Made by a program: the position numbers and the translations under genes
The notes under the pieces: model-generated
Told to the model about the DNA's origin: nothing
Databases searched by the model: none
The model's input: the letters and a program-made list of their open reading frames with translations, nothing else
Shown: positions 1 to 9,108 of the stretch, piece after piece
Numbering within the stretch: position 1 is the first letter of the stretch
Layout: each line of letters begins with the position of its first letter
NCBI RefSeq assembly: GCF_000719865.1
Contig: NZ_JOID01000001.1
Location: 434,001-498,000 of the forward strand
Length of the DNA stretch: 64,000 nt
Reading direction: 5' to 3'
Origin: Streptomyces albus subsp. albus
Lineage (GTDB): Bacteria > Actinomycetota > Actinomycetes > Streptomycetales > Streptomycetaceae

Positions 1-162
1 GGAAAGGACATCGGGCTGTCCGTCGCCGCCCTGGCCGAGCGCGTCACCGCCCTGGCCGACCTCGAACGGTTGGACGATATCGCGGACGCCCTGGTCCAGC
101 CGGTCGGCGACGGGGGCCAGCGCGCCGACGACGTCGCGCTGCTGCTGCTGCGGCCCTGCTGA
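1..162 (+). CDS. PP2C/SpoIIE-type phosphatase, C-terminal end (partial)
   Basis: Only the last 53 codons lie in the window; the reading frame is open from base 1 and stops with TGA at 160-162. The closing segment ends in DDVALLLLR, a signature of the last strand of PP2C/SpoIIE serine phosphatases, where the Asp pair contributes to the metal site. Proteins of this family in actinomycetes usually dephosphorylate anti-sigma-factor antagonists, often behind PAS or GAF sensor domains, but nothing of the N-terminus is visible here, so the regulatory partner is unknown. No overlap with the next gene, which starts 150 bases later with its own ribosome binding site. Confidence 0.7.
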   Translation, partial: GKDIGLSVAALAERVTALADLERLDDIADALVQPVGDGGQRADDVALLLLRPC

Positions 163-212
163 CGGGCGCCGCGGGCTGACGTCCCGGGCGGGTGCCCCGG
201 GCGCCCGGGTAC

Positions 213-248
213 GGCTCCGCACCCCCGGCTCCGCACCCCCGGCTCCGC
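213..248. repeat. 14-bp direct repeat upstream of the persulfide dioxygenase gene
   Basis: GGCTCCGCACCCCC occurs at 213-226 and 227-240, followed by a partial third copy (GGCTCCGC, 241-248). It lies 65-100 bases upstream of the start at 313. It does not resemble the CsoR/CstR-type palindrome at 2261, so a role as operator is not supported. Confidence 0.6.
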
Positions 249-312
249 CCGCCGGTGGCTGAAACGCCCGCCGCCGGGTACGCGTGCGAGCGCACCCGAG
301 AAGGAGGCATCC

Positions 313-1719
313 GTGTACTTCGTGGACATCGTGGAGACCGAGGGCCTGGGCAACCGCGGCTATCTGGCCGGCGGGGCCCGGACCGCCGTGGTGGTCGACC
401 CGCCGCGGGACATCGACCGGGTCGTGGCCATGGCGGCACGGCGCGGTGTGCGGATCGCCCGGGTGGTGGAGACCCATGTGCACAACGACTACGTGAGCGG
501 CGGGCCGGAGCTGGCCCGGATCACCGGCGCCCGTCACGGGGTGCCCGCCGACGCGCCCGCGACGTTCCCGCACACGCCCGTCCACGACGGGGACACCCTG
601 CCGGTGGACGAGGGCCTGGCGCTGCGCGTGGTCGCGACCCCCGGCCACACCCCGCACCACGTCGCGTACGTCCTGACCGAGGACGGCCGCGAGGCCGCCG
701 CCTTCACCGGCGGCTCGCTGCTCATCGGGAGCGTGGGCCGGCCTGATCTCGTGGAGCCGCGGCTGACGGAGGAGCTGGCGCGTGCCCAGCACGCCTCGGC
801 GCGGCGGCTGGCGCGGGAGCTCGGGGACGAGGTGCCGGTGATGCCGACCCACGGCTTCGGCAGCTTCTGCTCCTCCTCGCCGCAGACGGAGCGGGACAGC
901 ACCACCATCGGCGCCGAGCGGGAGAGCAACGACGTCCTCCGCAAGGACGTGGACGCGTTCGTCGCCGGCCTGCTCGCCGGCCTGGACGACATCCCCGCCT
1001 ACTACACCCACATCGGACCGCTCAACGCCCGCGGCCCGGCCCCGGTGGACCTCTCCCCCGCCGCGGCCGCGGACGCCGGGGAGATCGCGCGGCGGCTGGC
1101 GGCCGGCGAGTGGGTGGTGGACCTGCGCAGCCGCACGGCCTTCTCCGCCGGGCACGTGGCGGGGTCGTACAACTTCGAGGCGGACGGGCAGCTCGCCACC
1201 TATCTGGCGTGGCTGATCCCGTGGGGCAAGCCGGTCACCCTGCTCGCCGAGAGCCCGGAGCAGCTCGCCGGCGCACAGCGGGAACTGGCCCGGGTCGGGA
1301 TCGACCGGCCGGCCGCCGCGGCCACCGGCGACCCGCGCTCCTGGGCCGGGGACGGCGAACGGCTGCGGTCCTTCGAACGGAACACCTTCGCGGGCCTGGC
1401 GGAGACGCGCGGGAGCGGCGCGGGGAGCACGGGCGGCGCGGGCGGCGAGGCGGACGTGGTGGTCCTGGACGTGCGCCGGGACGCGGAACGCGCCGACGGC
1501 TACGTCGAGGGCTCGGCGCACATCCCCATCCATGAACTGCACGGCCGCATCGGCGAGGTGCCCCCGGGCCGGGTGTGGGTGCACTGCGCCAGCGGGATGC
1601 GCGCGGCGATCGCCGCCTCGATGCTGGACGCGGCCGGCCGCGAGGTGGTGGCGGTGGACGACGCCTTCGACGCGGCCGGTAAGGCCGGCCTGCGCGTCGT
1701 CCGTCCGGAAGCGGAGTGA
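313..1719 (+). CDS. cstB: Persulfide dioxygenase-sulfurtransferase fusion (CstB-like: MBL fold plus two rhodanese domains)
   Basis: 468 residues from GTG; AAGGAGG at 301-307 fixes the start. Residues 1 to about 240 are an ETHE1-like metallo-beta-lactamase fold, expected to oxidise a persulfide to thiol and sulfite using one Fe(II); metal ligands sit in THVHNDYVSGG (His55, His57, Asp59; Tyr60 replaces the second His of the common HxHxDH form) and in ATPGHTPHH. A first rhodanese domain (about 255-340) lacks the catalytic cysteine and is a pseudo-rhodanese; the second (about 375-460) keeps it in HCASGMRA. This three-part order is that of Staphylococcus aureus CstB, which turns cellular persulfides into thiosulfate. 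The CstR-like repressor converges on it at 1967, consistent with a sulfide/persulfide detoxification unit in the cytosol. The symbol is by architecture, not by proven orthology. Confidence 0.85.
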   Translation: MYFVDIVETEGLGNRGYLAGGARTAVVVDPPRDIDRVVAMAARRGVRIARVVETHVHNDYVSGGPELARITGARHGVPADAPATFPHTPVHDGDTLPVDEGLALRVVATPGHTPHHVAYVLTEDGREAAAFTGGSLLIGSVGRPDLVEPRLTEELARAQHASARRLARELGDEVPVMPTHGFGSFCSSSPQTERDSTTIGAERESNDVLRKDVDAFVAGLLAGLDDIPAYYTHIGPLNARGPAPVDLSPAAAADAGEIARRLAAGEWVVDLRSRTAFSAGHVAGSYNFEADGQLATYLAWLIPWGKPVTLLAESPEQLAGAQRELARVGIDRPAAAATGDPRSWAGDGERLRSFERNTFAGLAETRGSGAGSTGGAGGEADVVVLDVRRDAERADGYVEGSAHIPIHELHGRIGEVPPGRVWVHCASGMRAAIAASMLDAAGREVVAVDDAFDAAGKAGLRVVRPEAE

Positions 1720-1929
1720 CCACGGCCGGAACCGGCCGCGGCGGGCAGCGGCCGGAACGCCGTGGGCGGGACCGGACGCAGGCGTGCGGAACGGCCTGCT
1801 GCCCGGGTACGCCGGGGCCGCGCCGCGCCCGGGTGCGGCGGGCTCCGCGGACGGGCCGGGCGACGCCCCGTCCCGGCTGCCCCGCCTCGCGGTGCCGCCC
1901 GGTGCCGCCCGGGGCCCGGTCCGGTGACG

Positions 1930-1951
1930 CGGCCGGCCCGGAAGCCGGCCG
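1930..1951 (-). terminator. Hairpin between convergent genes
   Basis: CGGCCGGC (1930-1937) pairs perfectly with GCCGGCCG (1944-1951) around a 6-base loop. It lies 16 bases past the stop of the CstR-like gene and may end transcription from either side. The stem is short and surrounded by GC-rich sequence, so it is only a candidate. Confidence 0.4.
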
Positions 1952-1966
1952 GCGGCCGGGAGGGTC

Positions 1967-2248
<282 letters not shown>

Positions 2249-2260
2249 TTACTCCTTTCG

Positions 2261-2276
2261 ATACCCCCTTGGGTAT
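2261..2276. promoter_or_regulatory. CsoR/CstR-type operator palindrome
   Basis: ATACCC (2261-2266) and GGGTAT (2271-2276) form a perfect inverted repeat around CCTT. This A-T-rich end, G/C-tract type of palindrome is the known operator form of the CsoR/CstR family. It lies immediately 5' of the repressor gene and in the shared region with the divergent transporter at 2445, so autoregulation and control of the transporter are both possible. No second copy is visible upstream of the CstB-like gene. Confidence 0.75.
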
Positions 2277-2444
2277 TCTACGCCATGGGCCGCGTTCCGT
2301 GTCCGGACGGCCGGGCCGGCGTCGCGCCGGAACCGGCACCGGCCGCCGGCGCGGAACGCGGTTCCCCCCGGGCCGGGGCGCCACCGGGGCTGTCCCCGGG
2401 CGGCCCGGTGGCCGCACCGCGGCGGCTCTCCGATACTGCGTCCC

Positions 2445-3188
2445 ATGAGCGGACCACTGGGCACGCCCTCCCCGGACGCGGAGGAACCGGAGCACGACGA
2501 GCCGCACCGGGCCGGCCTCGGCGTACGGCTCAACTGGCTGCGCGCCGCCGTACTGGGCGCCAACGACGGCATCGTCTCCACGGCAGGCCTCGTGGTCGGC
2601 GTCGCGGGGGCCACCGACGCGGCGGACACCCTGCTCGTGGCGGGTCTCGCCGGGCTCTTCGCGGGCTCCCTGTCGATGGCCGTCGGGGAGTACGTCTCCG
2701 TGAGCACCCAGCGCGACTCCGAACGCGCCACCCTGGCCACCGAGCGCCGGGAGCTGGCCGAGACACCGGCGGCCGAGCTGGCCGAACTCACCGGACTCTA
2801 CGAGGCGAAGGGCCTCTCCCCCCGGCTCGCCCGCGAGGTCGCCGAGGAACTCACCCGGCACGACGCCCTCGCCGCCCACGCGGAGGCTGAGCTGGGCCTG
2901 GACCCCGAAGAGCTGGCCAACCCCTGGCACGCCGCCTGGGCCAGCCTCGCCGCCTTCTCGGTGGGCGCGCTGCTGCCGCTGCTGGCCATCGTGCTGCCAC
3001 CGGCCTCCGTCCGGCTGTGGGTCACGGTCGGCACGGTGCTGCTCGCGCTGGCCGCGACCGGCTGGGCCAGCGCGGCGCTGGGCGGGGCGCCGCGGGGGAT
3101 CGCGGTCGTCCGCAATATCGCCGGCGGCTTCACGGCGATGGCCGTCACCCATGCCATCGGGATGCTGATGGGCACCGCGGTGGGGTGA
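2445..3188 (+). CDS. VIT1/CCC1-family iron/manganese transporter
   Basis: 247 residues from ATG. The segment LRAAVLGANDGIVSTAGLVV near residue 27 is the hallmark of the VIT1/CCC1 family, whose members move Fe2+ or Mn2+ across membranes (vacuolar storage in plants and yeast, efflux in bacteria). Hydrophobic segments are seen at about 35-60, 63-85, 165-190, 195-215 and 225-245, with a charged middle region (about 90-150, many Glu and Arg) that matches the cytosolic metal-binding loop of the family. It is divergent from the CstR-like repressor with the palindrome at 2261 in between. A second possible upstream start in the same frame exists but would run through the operator, so the ATG after the CGATACTGCGTCCC stretch is preferred; no strong ribosome binding site is visible. 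Confidence 0.8.
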   Translation: MSGPLGTPSPDAEEPEHDEPHRAGLGVRLNWLRAAVLGANDGIVSTAGLVVGVAGATDAADTLLVAGLAGLFAGSLSMAVGEYVSVSTQRDSERATLATERRELAETPAAELAELTGLYEAKGLSPRLAREVAEELTRHDALAAHAEAELGLDPEELANPWHAAWASLAAFSVGALLPLLAIVLPPASVRLWVTVGTVLLALAATGWASAALGGAPRGIAVVRNIAGGFTAMAVTHAIGMLMGTAVG

Positions 3189-3377
3189 GACCGCGGGTCC
3201 GCGCGGCGGAACCGCACCCGCGCGGACGGTGCCGGCGCGGCCCCGGCCCGGCGGGGTTCCGGAAGCCGGACGGGACGGGCGGGAGAGCCCGGCCGGGCAG
3301 GGCCGGGGTTCCGGCGGCTCCGGGCCCCGAGGGGCACCTGTCCGGGGAGCGTGCGCCACGCCGGAGAAGAAGCCCGG

Positions 3378-4457
3378 TCAGAACACGACCAGAGCGCGGC
3401 CGCCCCGGCCGGCCAGCATGGCGTCGAACGCGGCCGGCACCCCGTCGAGGCCGATGCGGTCGGTGACCATGCCGCTGAGGTCGAGGCTGCCCTCGCGGAT
3501 GAGGCCCGCCAGCACCGGCAGGTCCCGGGCCGGGTCGCAGTTGCCGTAGACGCAGCCCGAGAGGGTGCGGCCGAAGTGGAAGATCTCCAGGGCCGAGAAG
3601 GAGACCTGGTCGTCCTTGCGGCCGATGCCGACGACCGTGGTGCGGCCGCCGCGCCGGGTCGAGGACCAGGCGGTGCGGATCGTCTGCGCCCGGCCGACGC
3701 ACTCGACGGCGACGTCCGCGCCGTGCCCGCCGGTGAGCTTCCGTATCCGCTTGGCCGTGTCGTCGGCGGCGACCAGGTAGTCGGTGGCGCCGGCCTTCCG
3801 GGCGAGTTCCTCCTTCTCCGGGGAGACGTCCACGGCGATGATCTCCCCGGCCCCGGCGATCCGGGCCGCCTGGATCACCGAGAGCCCTACGCCGCCGACG
3901 CCGAAGACGGCGACCGACTCCCCAGCCCGCACCCGCGCGGCGTGGTGCACGGCTCCGTAGCCGGTGAGCACGGCGCAGCCGAGGAGGGCGGCGTCCGCCA
4001 GGGGGACGCCCTCGGGCAGCGGCAGCACACAGCGCTCGGAGACGACGGTCTCCTCGGCGAAGACGGCGCTGTTGAGGCCCGGGTGGAGCGGGGTGCCGTC
4101 CGTGCGGCGGGCGTACGGCACGGCGGCGCCGGCCAGGGCGTTGGCGCAGAGCCAGGGCTCCCCGAGGCCGCAGTAGTGGCAACTGCCGCAGGAAGGAGCC
4201 CAGTTGACGACCACCGGGTCGCCGGGGGCGACGGTGGTGACCCCCTCGCCGACGGCGGTCACGGTGCCCGCGCCCTCGTGGCCGAGGACGGCGGGGACGG
4301 GCTGGCGCAGGGTGCCGTTGGAGAGGGACAGATCGGAATGGCAGACCCCGGCGGCGGCGATCCGGATCCGCACCTGGCCGGGGCCGGGGTCGGGCAGCTC
4401 GATCTCCGTGATCTCCAGGGGTGCGTTGACGGCGGGCAGCACGACGGCGCGGGTCAT
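3378..4457 (-). CDS. Zinc-dependent alcohol dehydrogenase (MDR family)
   Basis: 359 residues, usual length for the medium-chain dehydrogenase/reductase family. Catalytic-zinc residues are in CHSDLS (about residue 37) and GHEGAGTV (His-Glu pair, about 58-59); the structural-zinc lobe is SCGSCHYCGLGEPWLC (four Cys, about residues 90-105). The nucleotide-binding Rossmann motif GVGGVGLS is followed by an acidic end (AVDVSPEK), which favours NAD(H) over NADP(H). The sequence resembles the class III/aryl-alcohol branch, so oxidation of a primary or aromatic alcohol to an aldehyde is likely, but the substrate cannot be told. It lies 307 bases downstream of an aldehyde dehydrogenase on the same strand, which could take its product on to the acid. 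Confidence 0.85.
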   Translation of the reverse strand: MTRAVVLPAVNAPLEITEIELPDPGPGQVRIRIAAAGVCHSDLSLSNGTLRQPVPAVLGHEGAGTVTAVGEGVTTVAPGDPVVVNWAPSCGSCHYCGLGEPWLCANALAGAAVPYARRTDGTPLHPGLNSAVFAEETVVSERCVLPLPEGVPLADAALLGCAVLTGYGAVHHAARVRAGESVAVFGVGGVGLSVIQAARIAGAGEIIAVDVSPEKEELARKAGATDYLVAADDTAKRIRKLTGGHGADVAVECVGRAQTIRTAWSSTRRGGRTTVVGIGRKDDQVSFSALEIFHFGRTLSGCVYGNCDPARDLPVLAGLIREGSLDLSGMVTDRIGLDGVPAAFDAMLAGRGGRALVVF

Positions 4458-4764
4458 GGCGGCTCTTCTCGGTCTCTCGGTCTGCGCGGACTGTTCGGTC
4501 TCGGACTGGGGCTTTCCGGGGCTTCTCGGGTGCGGGCTTTCCGGGTTTCGGGCCGGCGGGGGTGCTGGGGCCGGAGCTCCCGGGGGGGTCCGGATCTCGG
4601 GCTTTCCGGCCCCCGGCCCCGGCCCGGCCGGTGCCGCCGGCTCTCCGGCGGTACCGGGCCGCGGCGCGGGGCGGCCGGTTTCCGCCGGTGCGGGAGGTGC
4701 GGTGCCGGTGAGCGGCGCGGTACGGGCGCGGCGGCGTGCCGTACCCGTACCGCCCGCGCGGCGG
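4458..4764. other. Gap between aldehyde and alcohol dehydrogenase genes with an 11-bp repeat
   Basis: No gene is seen. GGGCTTTCCGG occurs three times (about 4509-4519, 4534-4544, 4599-4609) within short CTTCTCGG-type sequence. There is no strong hairpin, so read-through from the aldehyde dehydrogenase gene into the alcohol dehydrogenase gene is possible. Confidence 0.5.
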
Positions 4765-6183
4765 TCAGAACTGGAGCGACTTGGTCTGCAGGTACTCGTC
4801 CAGTCCGTGGCGGCCCAGCTCGCGGCCCACGCCCGACTGCTTGTAACCGCCGAAGGGCGCGAGCGGGTTGAAGCGGCCGCCGTTGATGTCGACCTGCCCG
4901 GTCTCCAGGCGCCGGGCGAACGCCGCCGCCCGCTCGGTGTCGGCGGACCAGACGGCTCCGGCGAGGCCGTAGACGGTGCCGTTCGCGATCGCCACGGCCT
5001 CCTCCTCGTCCTCGTACCGCAGGATCGACAGCACGGGGCCGAAGATCTCCTCCTGCGCGATGGTCATCTCCGGGGTGACGTCGGCGAAGACGGTGGGCCG
5101 GATGTAGTAGCCGGTCTCCCGGCCCTCGGGGGCCCCGGGGCCGCCGGCGACCAGGCGGGCGCCCTCCTCGACGCCGCGCTCGATGTAACCGGTGACGCGG
5201 TCGCGCTGCTTGGCGCTGACGACGGGGCCGAGCCGGCTCGCGGGGTCCAGCGGGTCGCCGGGGACGTACTTCGCGGCGGCCGCGGCGGCCAGGGCGACGG
5301 CCTCCTCGTAGCGGGCGGCGTCCACGAGCATCCGGGTCCAGGCGCTGCACGTCTGGCCGGAGTTGGCGAAGACGTTGGCGACGCCGACGTTGACGGCGCG
5401 GGCCAGGTCGGCGTCCGGCAGGATGACGTTCGCGGACTTGCCGCCGAGCTCCAGGGCGACCGGCTTGACGGCCGCGGCGGCCGCGGCGGCGATCTGCTTG
5501 CCAACGCCGGTGGAGCCGGTGAAGGACAGCATGTCGACCCCGGGATGCTCCGCCAGGGCCTGCCCGGCGACCGGACCGAGGCCGGTGACGAGGTTGAACA
5601 CCCCGGCGGGCAGCCCCGCCTCGTGCACGATCTCCGCGAAGAGCCGGGCCACGAGCGGGGTGTCCTCGGCGGGCTTGAGGACGACCGTGCAGCCGGCGGC
5701 GAAGGCCGGGGCGGCCTTGGCGACGATCTGGTGCAGCGGGTAGTTCCACGGCGTGATCGCGCCGACGACGCCGACCGGCTCGGAGAGGACGGTGGAGGTG
5801 CCCACCTTCTCCTCGAAGGGGTGCGTGGCGGCCAGCTCCGCGTAGCTCCCCGCGACCGCGACCGGCACCGCCGCGTGCACGGCCCGGGAGAACTTCAGCG
5901 GGGAGCCGAGCTCGGCGGTGACGGTCTCCGCGATCTCCTCGCGGCGCGCGTCGAGCGCGGCGTGCAGCGCCTTGAGGTGCGCGGCGCGCTCGGCGGGCGG
6001 GGTGGCGGCCCAGCCGGGGAGGGCCGCGCGGGCGGCGCGCACGGCCGCGTCCACGTCCTCCGCGCTGCCGGCCGGGACGGTGCCGATCACCGACTCGTCG
6101 GCCGGGTTGACCACGGCGATGGTGTCCCGCCCGGCGGCGGGCCGCCAGTCGCCGTCGATGTACATCCCGTCGTGGGCCTTCAT
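4765..6183 (-). CDS. NAD(P)-dependent aldehyde dehydrogenase
   Basis: 472 residues from the ATG at 6183, chosen because GGAGG lies just upstream (6192-6196) and the protein then begins [13 protein letters not shown], the usual start of the family; the frame stays open further upstream but without support. Motifs in order: PWNYPLHQ (about 140), [16 protein letters not shown] (coenzyme loop), LELGGKSAN with the general-base Glu, GQTCSAWTR with the nucleophile Cys, and [10 protein letters not shown] (coenzyme-ribose Glu). It oxidises an aldehyde to an acid. The alcohol dehydrogenase at 3378 follows on the same strand, so the two likely form an alcohol-to-acid pathway. A palindrome at 6231 stands where a repressor would act. 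Confidence 0.9.
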   Translation of the reverse strand: MKAHDGMYIDGDWRPAAGRDTIAVVNPADESVIGTVPAGSAEDVDAAVRAARAALPGWAATPPAERAAHLKALHAALDARREEIAETVTAELGSPLKFSRAVHAAVPVAVAGSYAELAATHPFEEKVGTSTVLSEPVGVVGAITPWNYPLHQIVAKAAPAFAAGCTVVLKPAEDTPLVARLFAEIVHEAGLPAGVFNLVTGLGPVAGQALAEHPGVDMLSFTGSTGVGKQIAAAAAAAVKPVALELGGKSANVILPDADLARAVNVGVANVFANSGQTCSAWTRMLVDAARYEEAVALAAAAAAKYVPGDPLDPASRLGPVVSAKQRDRVTGYIERGVEEGARLVAGGPGAPEGRETGYYIRPTVFADVTPEMTIAQEEIFGPVLSILRYEDEEEAVAIANGTVYGLAGAVWSADTERAAAFARRLETGQVDINGGRFNPLAPFGGYKQSGVGRELGRHGLDEYLQTKSLQF

Positions 6184-6534
6184 CGCCTTGACCTCCAGGA
6201 CAGACTGCTCGGTATGTGATCCGGGGAACCAAACTAGCGCTGTTAGTTTTCCGGCGCCAGAACGGGCGGACGTGCCACGGCTCACGTCCTCCCCGCGCGC
6301 CCGGCTCCCGGACCCGGCCCGGCCCCCTACCCACGGCCGGGCCCGCCGATGCGGACGAGGGGTACGGAGCCGGAGTCTCCCGGACCGGACACGCGGAACG
6401 GAACCGGGGCGCCCCCCAACCGGCGGACCGGTCCGCGCGCCGGAGGACCGGCGGGGAAGCTCCCCGCCTCCGCCGGCCGGCGCCGCCCGGCCCGTGCCGC
6501 CGGAGGCGCGCCGGACACCGGCCTCCCGCGGGGC
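6184..6534. other. Spacer upstream of the aldehyde dehydrogenase gene
   Basis: About 350 bases between the aldehyde dehydrogenase start and the stop of the molybdopterin enzyme gene. Apart from the ribosome binding site near 6192 and the palindrome at 6231-6249 I see only GC-rich sequence with no credible gene. Confidence 0.5.
6231..6249. promoter_or_regulatory. Palindrome in front of the aldehyde dehydrogenase gene (possible TetR-type operator)
   Basis: AAACTA (6231-6236) and TAGTTT (6244-6249) are perfect inverted repeats around GCGCTGT. Read on the minus strand the core is ACTAACAGCGCTAGT, which resembles operators of TetR-family repressors. It stands 48-66 bases before the ATG at 6183, a good place for an operator, and its A+T richness stands out from the surroundings. 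No regulator gene is adjacent, so the cognate protein is unknown. Confidence 0.5.
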
Positions 6535-8760
6535 TCAGCCCGCGGCCTCCACCCGGACGGGGAAGCCGTTGAGCACCGCCGTGCCCGAGAGCGGGTCGAG
6601 GCGGCTGCCGTCCAGGAGCTGGTTGACGTTCACGCCGGGCGCGGCGGAGGCCACGGAGAGCCGGGTGCCGGAGCGGTCGTGGCCCCAGCCGTGCGGGATG
6701 CTGACCACCCCGGTGCGCACCGCGTCCGTCACCTCGACTGGCACCTCCAGCTCGCCGCCCTCGCCCTTCACGCGGGCCGTGGCCCCGTCGGCCAGGCCCA
6801 GCCGGTCCGCGTCCGCGGGGTGGATCTGGAGGGTGCAGCGGTTGCTGCCGCCGGTCAGCGCGGGCACGTTGTGCATCCAGCTGTTGTTCGAGCGGAGATG
6901 GCGGCGGCCGACGAGCAGCAGTTCGCCGGTCGCCGTGTCCAGGGAGCGGCGCAGCCGGGGCATGTCGGCCGCGACGGGTTCCGGGCAGAGCTCGATCCGG
7001 CCGCTGCGGGTGCGCAGCAGCCCGGGGACGCGGGGCCGCAGCGGCCCGAGGTCGATGCCGTGCGGGTGTTCGAGGAGCTTGGCCAGGGAGAGGCCGTCCG
7101 GGCGGGCGCCGAAGCCGTCGCCGTACGGGCCGAGCCGCAGCATCAGGTCCAGCCGCCGTTCGGGCCCGGTGCGCCCGGTGAGCTCCGCCTCCAGCTCCGC
7201 CGGTTCGCGGCCGTGCACCGGCCCGTGCGGATCGGCGACGGCCTTGGCGAGCGCGCCCCCGACGGCCGTGCGGTCCACCTCGGCCGGGTCCGCGCCGTGC
7301 AGACCGGCGGCGATGAGCACGAGCCGGGCGAGGATCGCGGACTCGTCCGGCCGCCCGGGGGCGAGGGGCAGCGCCTCCCGGGTGTAGCGGACCTGGTTGC
7401 GCACGGCCAGCGCGTTGAAGGCGAAGTCGTAGTGCGGGGCGCGGGAGGGCGGGGGCGGCGGCAGCACGACGTGGGCGTGCCGGGAGGTCTCGTTGAGATA
7501 CGGGTCGACGGATATGACGCAGTCGGCCGTGGCCAGCGCCCGGTCCAGGCGCTCCCCGTCGGGGGCCGAGAGCACCGGGTTGGCCGCGACGAGGACGACG
7601 GCGCGGACCCGCCCCTCCCCCGGGGTCTCGATCTCCTCGGCGAGGGCGGCGAGCGGCAGTTCGCCCTTGGCCTCCGGGTGCCCGGAGACGCGGCTGCGCC
7701 AGCGGCCGAGGGCGAAGCCCTTGCCCGGACCGGCGGGACGGGGGGCGCGGGCCGTGGCGGAGAGCGGGAACATCGCGCCGCCGGGCCGGTCGAGATTGCC
7801 GGTGAGCGTGTTCAGCACATCGGCCAGCCAGTTGGTCAGGGTGCCGAACTCGACGGTGGAGCCGCCGACCCGGGCGTACACGGCCGCGGTGGGCGCGGCG
7901 GCCAGCTCGCGGGCGGTGGCCCGGATCTCCTCGGCGGGCAGATCGCAGTGGGCCGCCACCGCCTCCGGGGTGAACTCCGCGGTGAGGGCTCGGACTTCCG
8001 CCACGCCCTCGGTGTGCTCCGCGAGCCGCCCGAGGTCGGTGAGCCCCTCGGCGAAGAGCACCTGGACGAGCGCGGCGAGCAGCGCCGCGTCCGTGCCGGG
8101 CCGGGGCGCGAGATGACGGTCGGCGAGCGCGGCCGTGCGGGTACGGCGCGGGTCGACGACGGTGAGGGTGCCGCCGCGCCGCCGCAGCGCCTTGAGCCGG
8201 CCGGGGAAGTCCGGGGCGGTGCACAGACTCCCGTTCGACTCCAGGGGGTTGGCGCCGACCAGCAGCAGATGGGCGGTGTGGTCGAGGTCCGGGACGGGGA
8301 TGGCCGCGGCGTCGCCGAACATCAGCCCGCTGGAGACGTGCTTCGGCATCTGGTCCACCGTGCTGGCGGTGTAGACGTTGCGGGTGCGGAGTGCCCCGAT
8401 CAGCAGCGGCGGGTAGAGCCCGCCCGCCATGGTGTGGACGTTGGGGTTGCCGAGGACGACGGCCACGGCGTCCGGGCCGTGGGCGTCGATCACCGGCCGC
8501 AGCCGGGCGGCGGCCTCGTCGAACGCCTCGTCCCAGCCGGCCTCCGCCAGGCCCCCCTCGCGGCGCACGAGGGGCTCGGCGAGCCGGTCCGGGTCGTTGT
8601 CCAGGCCGCCGAAGGCCGCGCCCTTGGGGCAGACGAAGCCGGCGCTGAACACGTCGTCGCGGTCCCCGCGGGCGGCGGTGACCCGGTCGCCGTCCAGGGT
8701 GAGGACGAGGCCGCAGGTGGCCTCGCAGAGCGGGCAGATACGCGGAGCGGTGCGGCTCAT
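6535..8760 (-). CDS. Molybdopterin (bis-MGD) oxidoreductase with N-terminal 4Fe-4S centre
   Basis: 741 residues from ATG with GGAGGG (8765-8770) upstream; the longer open frame before it is unsupported. The N-terminus carries the [4Fe-4S] pattern C-x2-C-x3-C...C (CPLCEATCG, then GFVCPKG at about residue 45), followed by the molybdopterin-guanine-dinucleotide-binding domains (for example [29 protein letters not shown], and a C-terminal molydopterin-dinucleotide-binding barrel with NSWMHN and [12 protein letters not shown]). The family includes formate dehydrogenase, nitrate reductase and polysulfide reductase catalytic subunits. I see no twin-arginine signal, so it is cytosolic, and no small electron-transfer subunit beside it. 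The substrate cannot be deduced. Confidence 0.85.
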   Translation of the reverse strand: MSRTAPRICPLCEATCGLVLTLDGDRVTAARGDRDDVFSAGFVCPKGAAFGGLDNDPDRLAEPLVRREGGLAEAGWDEAFDEAAARLRPVIDAHGPDAVAVVLGNPNVHTMAGGLYPPLLIGALRTRNVYTASTVDQMPKHVSSGLMFGDAAAIPVPDLDHTAHLLLVGANPLESNGSLCTAPDFPGRLKALRRRGGTLTVVDPRRTRTAALADRHLAPRPGTDAALLAALVQVLFAEGLTDLGRLAEHTEGVAEVRALTAEFTPEAVAAHCDLPAEEIRATARELAAAPTAAVYARVGGSTVEFGTLTNWLADVLNTLTGNLDRPGGAMFPLSATARAPRPAGPGKGFALGRWRSRVSGHPEAKGELPLAALAEEIETPGEGRVRAVVLVAANPVLSAPDGERLDRALATADCVISVDPYLNETSRHAHVVLPPPPPSRAPHYDFAFNALAVRNQVRYTREALPLAPGRPDESAILARLVLIAAGLHGADPAEVDRTAVGGALAKAVADPHGPVHGREPAELEAELTGRTGPERRLDLMLRLGPYGDGFGARPDGLSLAKLLEHPHGIDLGPLRPRVPGLLRTRSGRIELCPEPVAADMPRLRRSLDTATGELLLVGRRHLRSNNSWMHNVPALTGGSNRCTLQIHPADADRLGLADGATARVKGEGGELEVPVEVTDAVRTGVVSIPHGWGHDRSGTRLSVASAAPGVNVNQLLDGSRLDPLSGTAVLNGFPVRVEAAG

Positions 8761-9108
8761 CGGTTCCCTCCGTCGGGGATGGGGCGGCCGGCGGTGCCGG
8801 AGGCGGGGGCCGGGCGGCGGGCCGGGGCGGTCGGGGCGCCCGGCCCGGCGCCCGCACCCTCGCGCGCCCGACCACGCCCCCGCACGTCCGGCCCGCCCCG
8901 GCCGGCACCACGCTCTCCGCACACCGGCCGCACGCCCGGCCGACGCACCCGTGCCCCCCGCACGCCCAGCCCGTGTCCGGGCCGCGTCCGGGCCCGTCCA
9001 GCGACCCGCCCCGCCGCGCCCCACGGGTCATTGACGGGCCCGCACCACCATTCCTATGGTTCAGCACAGGAATGGCGGGACGCGGACAGCGGGACGACGG
9101 GAGCGGAC
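8761..9108. other. Divergent promoter region between the molybdopterin enzyme and hmgA
   Basis: About 350 bases. The first part is C-rich and featureless; the last 60 bases before hmgA hold the palindrome at 9048-9075. No gene is seen. Confidence 0.5.
9048..9075. promoter_or_regulatory. Inverted repeat upstream of hmgA (possible operator)
   Basis: CCATTCCT (9048-9055) and AGGAATGG (9068-9075) match perfectly around a 12-base spacer. It lies 34-61 bases before the hmgA ATG and is the only A+T-richer patch in the region. Size and position fit a transcription-factor site; the GntR/UTRA regulator downstream of hmgA is the nearest candidate to bind it. Confidence 0.55.
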
